A stretch of 64,000 bases of DNA from NCBI GenBank assembly GCA_947846985.1, contig CANTUZ010000002.1:130162889-130226888 (forward strand), given 5' to 3'. Position 1 is the stretch's first letter. The number at the start of each line of letters is the position of its first letter. Below the pieces are notes generated by a model. That model did no database searches, was not told the origin of the DNA, and saw only the letters and a list, made by a program, of their open reading frames with translations. Below are positions 49,281 through 62,562 of this stretch, piece after piece. The stretch comes from Fratercula arctica (lineage: Eukaryota; Chordata; Aves; Charadriiformes; Alcidae). Made by a program: the position numbers and the translations under genes.

Positions 49281-52200
49281 AGGCTCCTTCACACCCCATA
49301 CAGTTTGCAGGCTCTGGGCTCTGAGTTTGCTTTAAAAAAAATTGTCAACACAGCGGAGCAGGAGTTGTCAACAGAACTTCAGGAAAATCAGAAAATCTAT
49401 CAAGAGTTGTTACACCTGGCAGGGTTTTGTTATCTATTAAGTAGCTGGCCACCTGAAAGTATGACTAGCAGGGGCTAAATCAGCTCCCACACAGAGCTGC
49501 ATCGTGCAATGTAAACTGGAGTGCCGGGGCTTACCACCGCAGCAGGTCTCTTAGCCCATCAGTGACGTCTGATAAGCACGGTCACACGTCTGTGTCAGCT
49601 AATAGTATTACAAGACTCCAGAGTGGTTAAACAGCAGGCAGGCAGATACATTAAATACCCATATGGTACACCTGGTTGCTTGTCCTTCCTCTCCCCTCCG
49701 CTTTTGCTTTCCAGCACCCATGCTTTAGGTTCCTTAAAAAAATGAGTCAAATGCCAAGACCTGAATTTCGGAGGCTGTTGCATTTATTCAGAATGGTCCT
49801 CATCCTTTCCCGGTGTACGCAGAGATTATAGGTTTAAACTCCCACACCGTTCCCAGGATAATGACATAAACTCAAAGCATAAATGTGGACTATCTAATTT
49901 TAGTCAGGTGGCAGTAAATTTTCCTGCGTGAATGCAGCATGTCATCTTTCTTTGAGGAGAAAACAAAAGAACTAAATATACTGCTCACATTGACCTCTTT
50001 GCTAATGCAGAACATCAACTGCTACTTAAAGACGTTTTCGTTTTCTTTAGCTTCAGTTTCTCTTCACAAGTATGAATTGGTGGTTACAGATTATACATCC
50101 AGAGCAAAGATATGTCCAAGCAAAAGGGTTGAAAAAATTTATTTCTTGTATTTCCCCTGCATCCCGTTCAATTCCGATCACAGATTCTGAAATAATACTT
50201 GGCAATGGTAGAGCACTGACTGCTACCGCCTTAACGTATATCTTTATTCCTATTAATTTTTCTTCACCTGAGAAGGGGCAGCAACAGAGGATGGGGACGC
50301 AACAACAGCTCTCAGCAAATCCTGCTGTAATCGCCTTTCCAATTAAAAAAGAAATGGCTGTCTAAAGCAAGACGAACACATTTGTATTCATCACAGCAAA
50401 TTTTATCCCAGGTATAAGTATGCAAAACTGTCAAGAATTATGCCTGAGAAATCTGTGTACCTGTGTTGCCTGAGCTCAGATTGTGTACATTATTATGTTG
50501 TATTGCTTTGGAGTAATGTTACAAATGTGGGACTTTAAACAAGAGCTATATAACTAAAAGTGATAGCCTGCCATCTGCATTCATACCTTACACTATTGAC
50601 ATCAGCGAACTGCTCACAGAACAGAACGAGAAAGAAGTAAAATCTGGTCCTTTATGTGTACCCGAACGAAAAAGATGTTTAAACCAGATTGTGTAATTAT
50701 CTTTGAAACAAGATACTTTCTTAGTCCAACTGAAGGATTATGATGTATTTTAGAGAGATTTTGGGGTACAGTGAATATCTGACAGATAAGGTGATTTCCT
50801 TGCTGAATTAAGCTGAGCAGAGGACTCAGAAGACATGAACACTCTAAGTGGCTGTAATCTGCTTTGATGGGTTTAGAAAGTCAACAGACAAAAATAATAC
50901 AAGAGGTCATTAAACAGCAGTGTGCAAGGTTTGGTGTCATCAAGATGTCTGATGCCATGTGCTGGATGTCCTGAAGTATACACTGAACCTAGGTCATGAA
51001 ACCCAAGGCAGGATATTGACAACAGAGTAAAGCTTGTGAGATCTGTGTGGAGAGGCTTAGACACACTATGAGATTATGCTTGTCAGTTGAAAGAGCAATG
51101 TCAAAGCCCACACAGGCATAATTAAACATTTTGAAGCAATATTGTGGTTTCACAGACTCTCAAAATGTAATATTGAATACTGTGTTGCCTTCTTTATCCT
51201 ACAAAATAGTTTTAAGACAGTTCCAGAATACCTTGGAACTCTGTACTTGCAATTGAGCTGGAAACTTTCTTGCAGAAGAAAGCTTCCAAGGATTTTTATC
51301 CTATCAGTGCTTTCAAATGCGTAACGTAAACACTAATAGAATATCACAAAGAACATCAAATTTTGGTGGTGATTGTCAAATGAATGATTACATTTTCTCA
51401 CATGGGTAAGTGCCTCAAGATAAGTGGAGGATGATTTGGTTCTGAACTTGTCAACTATGATCTAAGATTTCTAGGAAGATGTCTTTAATGTGCATTCTGA
51501 CGTAGTCTCTGTGTAGGAGAAGCTTAGCCTTCGCCTCTTCACTGTTTTCAGTCACAGAACAAACAGCAAGCACTGGAGAAGTGATGTTCAGAAGGAGACC
51601 TCCCATGAACCTGCACCTCCCTATGGCATAGAGCAAACGACCGCCCATTTGAGGGGCTGGGGAAAGTTGCCAGTTCAACAGAAGCTTTGCGTTTATACTC
51701 CAGGGCTATATATTACACGTTTATAAATAGGACATGTTAAGATCAAAATAAAGTGTGATTCTTCATACAAAGAGGACACATAGCTTTTTCCTGTATTACA
51801 GAGGAGTGTGTATGCGGAAAAGACAAAGGAAATTTAAGAAGTCAAGGACCAGTACTGAAACCAGTTCTGCCACAGGTAGTCTCACCCTGACCAAGTCATC
51901 ATTTCAGAATGTCCTACTAACTGCACTAGGTTTTGTTTTTGTGTATTTTAGCAGTCACTCCTCAATTGGAAATTAAAGTATTTTTCTATTTCTATAAAAG
52001 CATGTTTTCTGTACAAGTTACTCAGCAGTTATCAGGAGCTCAGAGACTTGCGTGACAAAAGCCACGTAAGTAGATAATAAGCAGATAAACCACACCATGT
52101 TACAAGGAGAAGGAGCAGGCGACTGAGTTTCTCTCTGTTCCGGTTGTTTTATCTGCTTGCTTGAGATTAGTTATATGACCACATTTTGTCCGTTGTGGAG

Positions 52201-53439
52201 ACTTTGTTCATTATTTGGTTTTGTGTGTATTGAAGACTTTCACATACAAGCAGGCATAATTGAAAGAAAAGTATATAAAAAAAAGAAGCAAACATAGGTA
52301 CGGTGAAGCTAATCACAAACTCGGGCAGAACAGAATAATTAAGAAACTTTATATGAGGAAGGCAGGAAGGCTAACAAGACTAATACAGTTTTCAAGTAAA
52401 TTTTAAACTACTAGGTGAATCTTAAAGTGCATATTTCCTTCTCAAGCTCCATTTGCGCACAACACAATCTGAAGTTTTCCCCTCTTTGCCTGTGTATCCA
52501 TACAGCGTGGCAGCCCTGATAGGAATAGGAGTTAATGGAAAACTTCTCTGAGTCAGGACTTCAAGGTACTTTTTGATACTTGGCAGTAAATTACTCTTGC
52601 CTCTCTCTCTCCTCTTCTTTTTACAAGCTTTAATAAAACTATAAATTCATAGAGACCTCCTTGCAACAGAGGCAAAGCTTGTGATACTAACATAATTCTC
52701 AGGTCCATTCCTTTAATTTATAGAAAGCTGATGTCTGAGGACCTCGACCTGCTGCTCTGCGGTATGGCCGGAGGTGGACGCTGGAGTTGCTGACCTAAGG
52801 ACACTCACCCCAGAGCGGAAAGAAACCTCCCCTTTCTTTCCATCACTGCAGTGGGAGGGAGCCGTTTTAACAGTAGCATCATTCCTGGTGACCTCTGGTA
52901 GTGTATGACACCTTGGAGGCTGGTGGCAGGTGCTGTGATTTTAGAGATGTTCTCCAAGCTTCTCTCAGTTGCTCAGAGAAGTGTCTTAGGAAAGGGGCTC
53001 ACCTGTGATCAAGGAAACACATTTCTTCCAGACTCATCCAGAGCTGCCTTTTACTTCCTTGGCTCTTGATCAGAGTTACCGTTGCTTTGAGGATATACAA
53101 AAGGCAGAAAAGTGTGATGAATTTAGGGTCTCCGTGTAATCTGTTGAATTTGGTCACATGTGGGGTACATTTTGATAGGACTGTGCAGGTGTTACCTGCT
53201 CCAGGAAGATATTTGCCTGCATATTTCCATCTCTGAGAAATACACTGCAAATAAAAACCCACTCCTTTCTGTGACCCTAACTGTATTATCCAAATCCACT
53301 ACCAGGAAACAGGGGCTTGAGTACCTAAATTTTGCTCTCGACGTTCATATCATATATTTCAGGTATAAATTCTGCCTGCAAAGAGACGCCTGTCTTCTCT
53401 AAATTAAGCAGTATTTCAGGCTTCTAGAGCACTCGCTCA

Positions 53440-53770
53440 CAAGCACCACAGATTTTATGCGCGTTAGTTTTTGTTTACCCGCTGTAAATGACAGATTAGC
53501 ATTTAAATGCTTTTGTCGCAGTTATATCTGTTTTGGATGTCAAACCAAACAAGCCATTATGTCTCCCTCAAAATAACACTTGCTGTTGTTCGCAATGATT
53601 TCCTGCCATTTTCCCCACTCTACAGGAACGGCTGAGCAGGGAACATTTCACAGTACATATTGAAATCTAAAGTTCTTCTGAAATCTATCACTCATAGCAA
53701 ATTAAGTCTAGCACGCACGCGGAAAGCAGTTGCATTCACTGAGGAGTCATGAATGCATACTCTGAGTAGC
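53440..53770. promoter_or_regulatory. Candidate conserved non-coding element
   Basis: Repeat-free stretch with forkhead-like TGTTTAC (53473-53479), CAGATTAGCATTTAAATGC, an octamer-like ATTTAAATGC and other motif-like words, followed by a pyrimidine-rich tract. Candidate by texture only. Confidence 0.2.
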
Positions 53771-55402
53771 AGGGATTTGGCAGCATAGTTTTTCCCTATT
53801 TTTCATTTTTTTCCTATTTGTCTTTTTATCCTATGTCCTGGTGCTTCATTTTTTCCCCTCTTTCTTTGGGTTGTATTGTCCTCCACCAACCCAGTTTCTT
53901 GTCTTCCCTCCAGCACTACAAGTCCTCTTCTCTTTGTCTTTCTCCAAGAGTTTCCATAGCCTTTTGGTTTTTGCTCCCAACCCTGCGCTCAGTTGGATCT
54001 ATTCTTTCCGTAACTTCTTTGTCATTTATATCTTGAACCTTGTCCCTGTCTAATTTCTTTTCCTCCTGTCTCTACAGCATCTCTATCACATCAGTAGATA
54101 TAGGCAGAGATTATCCAGTCTTCTGATTCTTCTTTTCCCCTGGTGCAGGGGAAAGATTGGGTTGGCTGTTTCAGGGTGACAGGCGTCCTCAAAAAGATCC
54201 GTATGTGACCTGTCCCTGTCACGAAGGTACATGAACAGTCTGACCTTGCTGGCTATCTTTATATGCAGGAGACAGCCTCACAAATTTCAAGGACTACCTT
54301 GTACTCGGCACAAGTAATTCTTCATAATTTTTACTTTTACATGAAGGCAGTTACTGTCTCATTATGCAGCCATTCCTCTGGCAATGTCATACAATTTTAA
54401 AACAACTGCATGACATTTTTAATCAGTTCACAGCACTTTAGATCTAACCTCCAGCAGGAGTTTGAGAAATACTTGCTTAAAAAGAGCATGTGGTGGAGAC
54501 GTGCGTTTAAAACTGGAAACAGGAGCGCTGTGGGGAGGTCTGCAGCACCTCCTCACAAGAACCTGTGTAAGATCGGCGTGTGGTTCTGGTCCCTGTGAGT
54601 GTGTTGGCCCTCTGACATTATGTGGGTTTGAAGGAACCATAAAAACATCTATTTGACACCAAAGTTGAAACTCCCCTAACTGCAGCTTTATTTGGCACCA
54701 AGGAAGGGAGGGGACGCTCTGCATTTCTCATGATGTTTAGTTGACTTCAGAAAGAGTTTTCAGAGTCAGCAAGAGTCAGAAAAAGACTTTATAAATGTGC
54801 AGTGTTAGATTAGTATTAGATACAAATATCAGACTTTTATTAGGTAGGTTAGAGATTCAAATTCCATCCCAAGCCCATTTTTAAATGCAGTTGCCTTCCT
54901 TCCTTAGTATGTGCTATGCAGTTGCTCAGTGCCAAGCCCCAGTCTCTCAACCACAGCCTCAGGATTTGCTGAGCTGCTTCAGACCTTTCCCAAGCCCACC
55001 CCAATTGTGCAAGAGCGTACAGCGGGTGGTCACTCGTATCCTGTCTCGTCCCTGCCTCTCCTGGGTAGAGGCTGTGCCCTGTGCAGTGACTTCAGCCCCA
55101 CAAGAGGCACTTGCCACTTCTGCCCTGCGCCAAGTCCCCGGCGAGCGAGCTGGCAGCTGTGGCAGCGCGCCCGATCAAGCCAACGCCAGCGTGCAGGCGG
55201 GAAGGAGGATGCCACATGAAAGAGTAATGATAAGGCCAACCTAGTTGTGGCACAACGCATTAGACACTCAGCCATGACAGCCTAAAAGTGCTTCTTATGA
55301 CTGTGGCTTCCCTCTGAAGGACTGGTGGGCACACACGTCCCCCTGCTGCGGGATTTCCCCACTCCCTCTCTACCCCTTGTCTCACCAAGTAAAAATGTAT
55401 TC

Positions 55403-55986
55403 TCATCAAAATAAGCGTGGCCAGCAGGTCAAGGGAGGGGATTCTGCCCCTCTGCTCTCGTGAGACCCCACCTGGAGTACTGTGTCCAGTTCTGGAGTCC
55501 CTACGACAAGAGAGATACAGACGTGCTGAAACGTGTCCAGAGAAGGACCATGAAGATGATCAGAGGGCTGGAGCACCTCTCCTATGAGGACAGGCTGAGA
55601 GGGTTGGGGTTGTTCAGCCTGGAGAAGAGAAGGCTCTGGGGAGAACCTTAGAGTGGCCTTCCAATACCTAAAGGGGGCCTACAGGAAAGCTGGGGAGGGA
55701 CTCTTTATCAGGGAGTGGAGCGATAGCACGGGGAGTAACAGTTTTAAACTGAAAGATTTAGATTGGATATTAGGAAGAAATTCTTTCCTGTGAGGGTGGT
55801 GAGGCACTGGAACAGGTTGCCCAGACAAGTTGTGGCTGCCCCATCCCTGGAAGTGTTCAAGGCCAGGCTGGATGGGGCTTTGAGTAACCTGGTCTAGTGG
55901 GAGGTGTCCCTGCCCATGGCAGGGGGGTTGGAACTAGATGATCTTTAAGGTCCCTTCAAACTCTTACCATTCTATGATTCTGTGAT
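55403..55986 (+). mobile_element. CR1 LINE 3' fragment, sense to KCNB2
   Basis: Starts at about the same CR1 position as the copy at 8922 (CATCAAAATAAGCGTGGCC). Translation includes [26 protein letters not shown] and [12 protein letters not shown], then frameshifts. The 3' UTR is complete (GATGATCTTTAAGGTCCC) and ends in ATTCTATG and ATTCTGTG (about 55969-55984). About 580 bp. No coding capacity. Confidence 0.95.
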
Positions 55987-57319
55987 ATTTTTCGGAGGCG
56001 GACATTTCAAATTCTGCTGTTGGTGATGGAGAGTCAAAAAATCCAGCGATCTCCCACCCTGTCAGATTGTAACAGCCCACCCAGCAGCTGTGGATGTGCA
56101 GTGGTTCCAAAAACAAGCCCCGCTTTGCAGAAATGAAGCAGCAAGGTGCTAAGGCCTAAATGATATAGCCTTCCAGGCTCACACTCTTCCAGCTTAGTAA
56201 CAGGCTGCTCACTGTAAGTGAAGGGAAAAGGTATCAATCAGCTGTGATTTCATTCCAAGGTGCCAAGTGGCTGATGATAACGGGAGCGTTGCAAGTACCT
56301 GAGTTTGAGAACCCGAGATAAAAGATGCTGGAAGGGTGCAGGGTGTCGTTACCTTTGATGCAGGGCTGGAAGATGTAGCCCTGTTCCCACACACCAGCTC
56401 TTGCTCACACAAGTGATTTTACTGAAGTCACAGCACTGTTGAGATGAGTATGTGCTTACCAACGTCAGTGGTGACCAGTCTGACCCTTGGTGCTTTCCGG
56501 GGCTTCCCAGACGCATCCAGGACAAAGTAAGGCACAGAAATTTCCTGTGCTGAGCTTCCTGATGAGCTTTTCCCTGGGCTGTTAGTAGTCCCTGCCCTGC
56601 CCCTGGTTTCCTGGCATATCACATTCCCAAACAGGTTTGATTTGTTTCAGTTGGTGAAGCCTGTTGGAATGCCACTTTGGTTTCATCACAGGGTACCCAG
56701 CTGTCTCAGTGGTTTGCAAAAAGGGTGTTTGCCCTGTTTCAAAATACTCTAATCTGTTTTAAGTCTCATATTACAATAAAAAATATGTAAAAATGTGCTC
56801 TGAGTCTGACAGCCTTTGACCTGTGACCTATGTGCAAATTTTCGGGAAGAAATTTAAGTTGCCTTTTGGCTTCGAAGAAACAGTGACGGGTTCTTGCTCT
56901 TAAGCAGATACATTACTGTCTGCTTCATATGTAAATAAATTCTTGATATGACAGGTCAGAATCTGAAGTAATTAGACTGGAAAATATCGTAAATTAGAAG
57001 CTTTTTTGGGGAAAAAAATACTTGCTGGGGAGAGATCTTAGCCAAAATAAGAAAAAAATAGCATAATTGCTTGCGTGCTGCCAGCTCTTGCCCAGCCTCA
57101 CATTCCCTGTATTTGTATGATGCCTAAAGCATGGCAGAGTCTTGTAATACAGTTGTAAAGGTTGTAATACAGTGAGAGATGCAGCCTGTCAGGTATACAT
57201 ACTTTATTACAGATTAGAAAAATCCTGGCAAAATATTCAATACCTTTTCTCTTGACAGGAAGGCAGTATTAAAAAAAAGAAATCCATAAAAATATGTGTC
57301 TACAGACATACGTATTTAA

Positions 57320-57412
57320 TGTATAAATCCATCTATTCTACATTTTTTAAATATATATAAATTTAAAATGTATAAATATTTAATACAGAAATACATTTAT
57401 GTCTTTATTCAG
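57320..57412. repeat. AT-rich low-complexity tract
   Basis: Repeated TATAAAT/ATTTAAA words (AAATATATATAAATTTAAAA and similar) with almost no G or C. Confidence 0.75.
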
Positions 57413-58059
57413 GAAACGACACATCCAACACACACACAGATAGAAACGCTCATCATTTTTGCTTTGGGAAGATGAAGAAAACCAAGAGCACTACTTTTAG
57501 GGGCAAAAATGGAAGTTTCCTGCCTAGGAAGTCTGGAATGCTGACACTTCAGCAATCAGCTGTCTCAGGAAGCCCATAAATATACTGCCAACTCCTCTGC
57601 TTGTCCTGTGGAGTCTTTGGGTGCCGCCCCGGCGCCCTGAGCGCGAGCAGGGATGCTGGACCAGAACTACCCCTGGGAGTTTTGCTTAATTAGGCTGTTT
57701 CCTTAATAAGATGACTTACTTCATGTTATAAACCTAATGATATAATTAAATGCCCACTGACTGCAGCGCTGGTGCAGGTAAACCTGAATGCCATCAGCCT
57801 GCTTGTGCGTGCCTTCTCCTCCGCCTGCCTTTCGGGAGGTGCCCAACGCACTGTGACCCTGGACCCCAGCACCGTCCATCACCCTACTGAGGTAAGAAAG
57901 ATGGATTTCAGGCATTGCAGCACCCAGCTGGAGGCACTTTGGTACAGGCTGAGGCCATCTGACAGCAGGTTTTCTGTACCCACGGACTGCAGACGGGTTA
58001 CAGACATCCTAGACGGGGATGAAGCTCCATCTTCACCACTAGTAAAGAGACGCTGATGT

Positions 58060-58530
58060 TAGTGCCAGATTAACTTTGTAAGTTTTGAATATAATTCACG
58101 CAAAAAGAGATTTCAGAGTTTACAACCGGCCTAGTAAATAATGCAGTAAAAGTGAAAGATGTGTTTTAGGACAGTAATTGCATAATGCCCATAAAAAATT
58201 TGCGATTTTCAGCATTTCTAAGTGCCACATACTTCTCTAGTCATAACTAAAACGTCTCTTCAGTAACTATTTAGCAATTCTCTTGCTAAACTAAAGCTCT
58301 GTCGAGTCTTCAGAAATCTTTTCTGTCTCCTTTAGCCTTCTTCCAGCCTGCCTTGCAAATGTGCTGATTTTCTTTTTATGTGCCATAGATGACCGCGATC
58401 CAATTTGCAAGGATATTTTCTATTAGGGAAAAATAATCGAATATACATTTTAAAAGGTCTGCAACCCAAGTAAATTTTTTTCAACCTAGTTAAAACAAAT
58501 ATATACATGTACTTACAATTTATTTCTCAA
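58060..58530. promoter_or_regulatory. Candidate conserved non-coding element
   Basis: Repeat-free stretch lacking microsatellites, with many distinct motif-like words (GTAATTGCATAATGCCC, AATTTGCGATTTTCAGC, GATGACCGCGATCC, AAATAATCGAATATAC) and retained CpGs in an AT-rich setting. Retained CpG in unmethylated-looking AT-rich DNA can mark conserved regulatory sequence. Inference only. Confidence 0.25.
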
Positions 58531-59464
58531 CTTCTGCTCAAAGTATGTGTGTCACCTTTAAGTTAACTGTGTAAAACTGGCCTTTTTGCAGATTCATGAG
58601 AACCATTTAAAAGCCCAGTTAAAACAGGCAACATAAAAAAAAAAATGGACTCTACTAGGGTGTTGTTTCGAAATTTATTTGTAATAAAAGTTTGAATTGC
58701 AACGTGCAGCGATTCATCATTTTGTCATTATTCAAGGTTCACGATATCAGAGTCCAGAGGCACTGAGACATTAGGACATTAGATTTATTTGGGCTCCATT
58801 TAGACGTATTTTAAGGCAGGCATGGAAGCAATTAGTGTTGCAAAAGAAGCGAGCTATCACTAGCCAGTGTTTTAACCAGCTGGGGAGCAGGCAGTCGCAT
58901 TCCAGCCCACCCAGATCAGAGGAGCAAAGGGCATTTCTTCCTCACCTGCAGCCCCAGGTGCGGAGGCAGAAGCAGCGAGGTATGAAGGGGTGGCAGCTTC
59001 ATCCGCAGGTCAAGAGCTGGCCCCCTGCAAAAGTTGTTTTTTTCCTCTTCATGACCCAAGCGGGTTGTGTGGGACCACCCCACATCCACAGGGTGTTTTA
59101 CAGCTCATGAGGGCTGAATATTTTGACCTTCCTCCATCCACATCTGAGCATCTCTGAGCATTTCAAAGCCTTGGTATTGAAAAGCTCTCTCCTCCAGGCT
59201 TGTACAGGTAGAGCTAAAAAAATATGGACCGGGCCCAGTCTCCACGGAAAGCATGTCATAAGTGTAGCATCTTCTGATGTCACCTCACGAGATATTTGAA
59301 AAAGGGTAGAGTCATATTTTTGAACAGTCCCCTTTACTACAGCAAGAGACATACGCAACACATACAAGAGTCTCAAAGGATGCTAAGATTCAAGTAATAG
59401 AGGGGAAAAAGCATAAGGGAAAAAAAAATCATTGATAAAACTTCTATGCTACAATTATTTGCAC

Positions 59465-59665
59465 TCACCGTAATTCTTTGCATCCAGCCGTATTAAAGCA
59501 TTCATTAATGAAAGTCATTAGTGATTTAAATGCTATATTATCATCAGAACTGGATGAAACATTTGAAAGACAAAAGGGAAATTGCAGCGTCAGAGCTCTT
59601 TCAGACTTCCTTTTTAATAGTTCTTCAGTAAAACTGTATTTTGAATGGTTGTTCATCTTTTAAAT
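59465..59665. promoter_or_regulatory. Candidate conserved non-coding element with frames open on both strands
   Basis: Open frames of about 61-63 codons overlap almost exactly on opposite strands (59478-59663 + and 59465-59656 -). The sequence has several ATTA/TAAT cores (CATTCATTAATGAAAGTCATTAGTG at about 59501-59525). Neither frame looks like a known protein. A regulatory role is a guess from motif density. Confidence 0.2.
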
Positions 59666-60629
59666 GTGGCTTTTGCGTTCAATATAAATGAGGAATTCTG
59701 TGAATTCTGTAAAAAAGTATTGAAGTGCCACAACATTCTGCAGAAGCTGCAAAAAAGTTTGAAAATTGCAGAGTATGGCAGCAGATTATGAAAACTGAAA
59801 AATAGACTAACCTGTTTCCTGCAGTTTTAAGAAAAGCAACATCAGTTTTCAAAGCTGCTTAATATTCTAGGGAAAATAACAAAATCCTTTCAATGTCCAT
59901 TCATATTTCCATGGTCTCACCGCCATTTTCCTGAGTGCAGAACTCCCATCTACTGTCCAAAAATCAATGGCTGGTTTTGGATGGACCTTTAATATCAAGT
60001 TCAGCTGCTCTGGATTCTTGCTGGAAAGAAAACACGGTATTTATGACCTTTTTAATTACTTTTTTTAAATTTTTTTAATAAACTCCTACTATGGACCCAG
60101 GAGATGGGAGCTGTCAGGGAAAAAAAACCAAAACCAAGAAGTATGGAAGTGCATAAAGGGGAAGGTAAAAGAGAGAAAGATAAATAGCGTCTTTTTCTTC
60201 CCACTTAACACACCTCATGCTCTTCTTTTAAAAAGGCAGGATCCTGTAATCTTTGAAAAGTAGAAAGAGGTCTGCTCGCTGCCACCTTGCCCAGCAAGAC
60301 GGTGTATGCATCGGTTCTATAATGCAAGCATTGGCCTTGGTTTGATTCTGCATTTGATACCAGGTTTGTCTGAGGGTCTTCTCTTTGAACACAAGCCCAA
60401 CCTTGCAGAAGGCGTTGCGGGGTGTGCTGGCACCAAAGGAGGGGTGAGACATGAATCATGTTAGCCCCACATGTGACACCTGTGGGCAAGCTGTGTCATG
60501 TACACCACGTATTTCCCAGTGCCTTGAGGCAGTGCGGTATAGCTGTCATCAGTCAGATAGGTGGATTCCTTCCCAGACATCTCCATGGGCACAAGGGAAA
60601 TAGAAGTGTTACATGCATCCCTATAGTCA

Positions 60630-61024
60630 CATAGAATCAGAATTGTGGAAGGGACCATAAAGATCATCTAGTTCCAACCCCCCTGCCATGGGCAGGGACA
60701 CCTCCCACTAGATCAGGCTGCTCAAAGCCCCATCCAGCCTGGCCTTAAAAACTTCCAGGGATGGGGCTTCCACCACCTCTCTGGCAACCTGTTCCAGTGT
60801 CTCACCACCCTCATGGTGAAGAACTTCTTCCTAACGTCCAGTCTGAATTGACCCATCTCTAGTTTTGATCCATTCTCTCTAGTTCTACCATTACCCGACA
60901 TCCTAAAAAGTCCCTCACCAGGTTTCTTGTAGGCCCCCTTAAGATACCGGTAGGCCACTATAAGGTCTCCTCGGAGCCTTCTTTTCTCCAGACTGAACAA
61001 CCCCAGCTCTCTCAGTCTGTCCTC
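60630..61024 (-). mobile_element. CR1 LINE 3' fragment, antisense to KCNB2
   Basis: The tail is at the left (ATAGAATCAGAATTGTGG), then the reverse-complement CR1 3' UTR (AAGATCATCTAGTTCCAACC). On the minus strand the RT C-terminal blocks [55 protein letters not shown] and NRLPERW are in one open frame, with a small deletion shifting the frame afterwards. 5' truncation at about 61024. Confidence 0.95.
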
Positions 61025-62524
61025 TGCACATGTTGACCTTGCTGCAATGCTGAAGCAGAGGCTTGTGCTGATGAGCACCATTGCTTGGTGAGCACCATTC
61101 TCCATCTCCCTGTCAGACCTGGACATTGAGAAACCCTGCATGCATTCCGCAAAATCTGACCCAAAGCTTCCTCAAGCCCTACAGCAACATTTCCCTTGAC
61201 TTTGATGGGATTTTAATCAAGTCTGTGGTCTCCTATGAGCTTATGCTGACATTGTATTTTATCGTCTCTAATAACCAAAAAATAATATGACTGAATTTCC
61301 AGTGAAGCTCTATTCTTGGTGACTACTGTATTTCCCAAAATAGACATGAATGGCAGTCCTCCAAGTATATATAAGGAGCTTAATTTTCTTCTAAAAATCT
61401 TCCCGGGTTTTTGTTGTAATACATTATGACAGGCAAAAATATTTCAAGTCAGTCACTCTGTCTTGCCTTAGTATAAACAGCAGCATCAGATGTTGTAAAA
61501 GAAAGATGTGGTCCTGGGACCAAAGTTATGATAGATGAGCAAATAAAGTCCTGATTTCCACATAGATTGTTTTAAAATACAAAGCTGTAAACCTAGCTTT
61601 TCAGCTAAACAGAGAGACAATAGCAGGGATAGTTACAAGGATTATTTTATAGTCATAATTGCTGCAAATGCAAATGACCAGTTAGATGTATAATTGGCCA
61701 TTTGAAATTCAGCTGTTATTACTGTATATAATTGCAGCCATTATATAAAATTACATATATGTTTCTCATAGTCGAGCTTTTAAAGCTGCACGTGGTCTCA
61801 GCTAGTATTTCTGCACGTAAAACATTTCTCACAAAGTTTTCAACTTGAAAACACTTGACTTCATGTTTAAATGTGTGGCATTGTTTGTTGAGGTGATGCT
61901 TTGGAAAATATATGTTACATTGCATAGTGCCAAGCTGGAGTGGTGGATTGTTCTCTCTTGCCTAATTTGCGGTCACGGAAGCAGCAATATTTGCTCTGGG
62001 CACTGAACTGCCTCACGACAGAAGTGTTTGGGGAAGTATAGCTCACTAGCTGTAATCCACATGCAGACCCGAGGAGCTCCTGCGTACTGCACCTTCAAGG
62101 AATAAACTAAGGAGTCTGTAGACTCATCAGGGGAATTCAGGGAAATCCCGAATTCATGCTCCTTATACAATTACCACGTTTTCACAGTGATACTCAATGT
62201 GAAAAGCTCAGAAACAAGTCCTGGTTAGAATCTCTGCTGCAATTTTTAAGTGATTTTCTAGCTCTCATGTTTGTGGAAGGAAACTTAAATGCATGGCCCA
62301 AATGCATAGAAGTCAGAAGGCTAATCCATTTTCTTCAAACCATGTTATTTTCTTTTTAAACCCATCTTACATTTTCCGGGAGGGTCTGAGGTTGACTTGC
62401 AAGTTGATTTAATTAACTGGGGAAAAAAGAAAAAGTGTCTGTTTTAAACCCAGATCTGAGCAGGAAAATACGATTCTGATGATACCAGACGTGTTTAAGT
62501 TCTGGTATGTGTCTTGCATCCCAT

Positions 62525-62562
62525 ATTCTGAGTGGGTCTTGTCTGCTCCTTCAGGTAGGTTT
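62525..62562 (+). other. Candidate recursive splice site or cryptic exon start in KCNB2 intron 2
   Basis: A good acceptor (TCTTGTCTGCTCCTTCAG, AG at 62553-62554) is directly followed by a donor-like GTAGGT (62555-62560). The polypyrimidine tract is strong. The donor is weaker than the GTAAGT usually found at recursive sites. Confidence 0.22.

Noticed and set aside
57772..58056. 94-codon + strand frame flanked by donor-like AG|GTAAAC and AG|GTAAGA
   Set aside because: The encoded sequence has no family resemblance and the upstream acceptor is poor. It could be a cryptic exon but cannot be supported.
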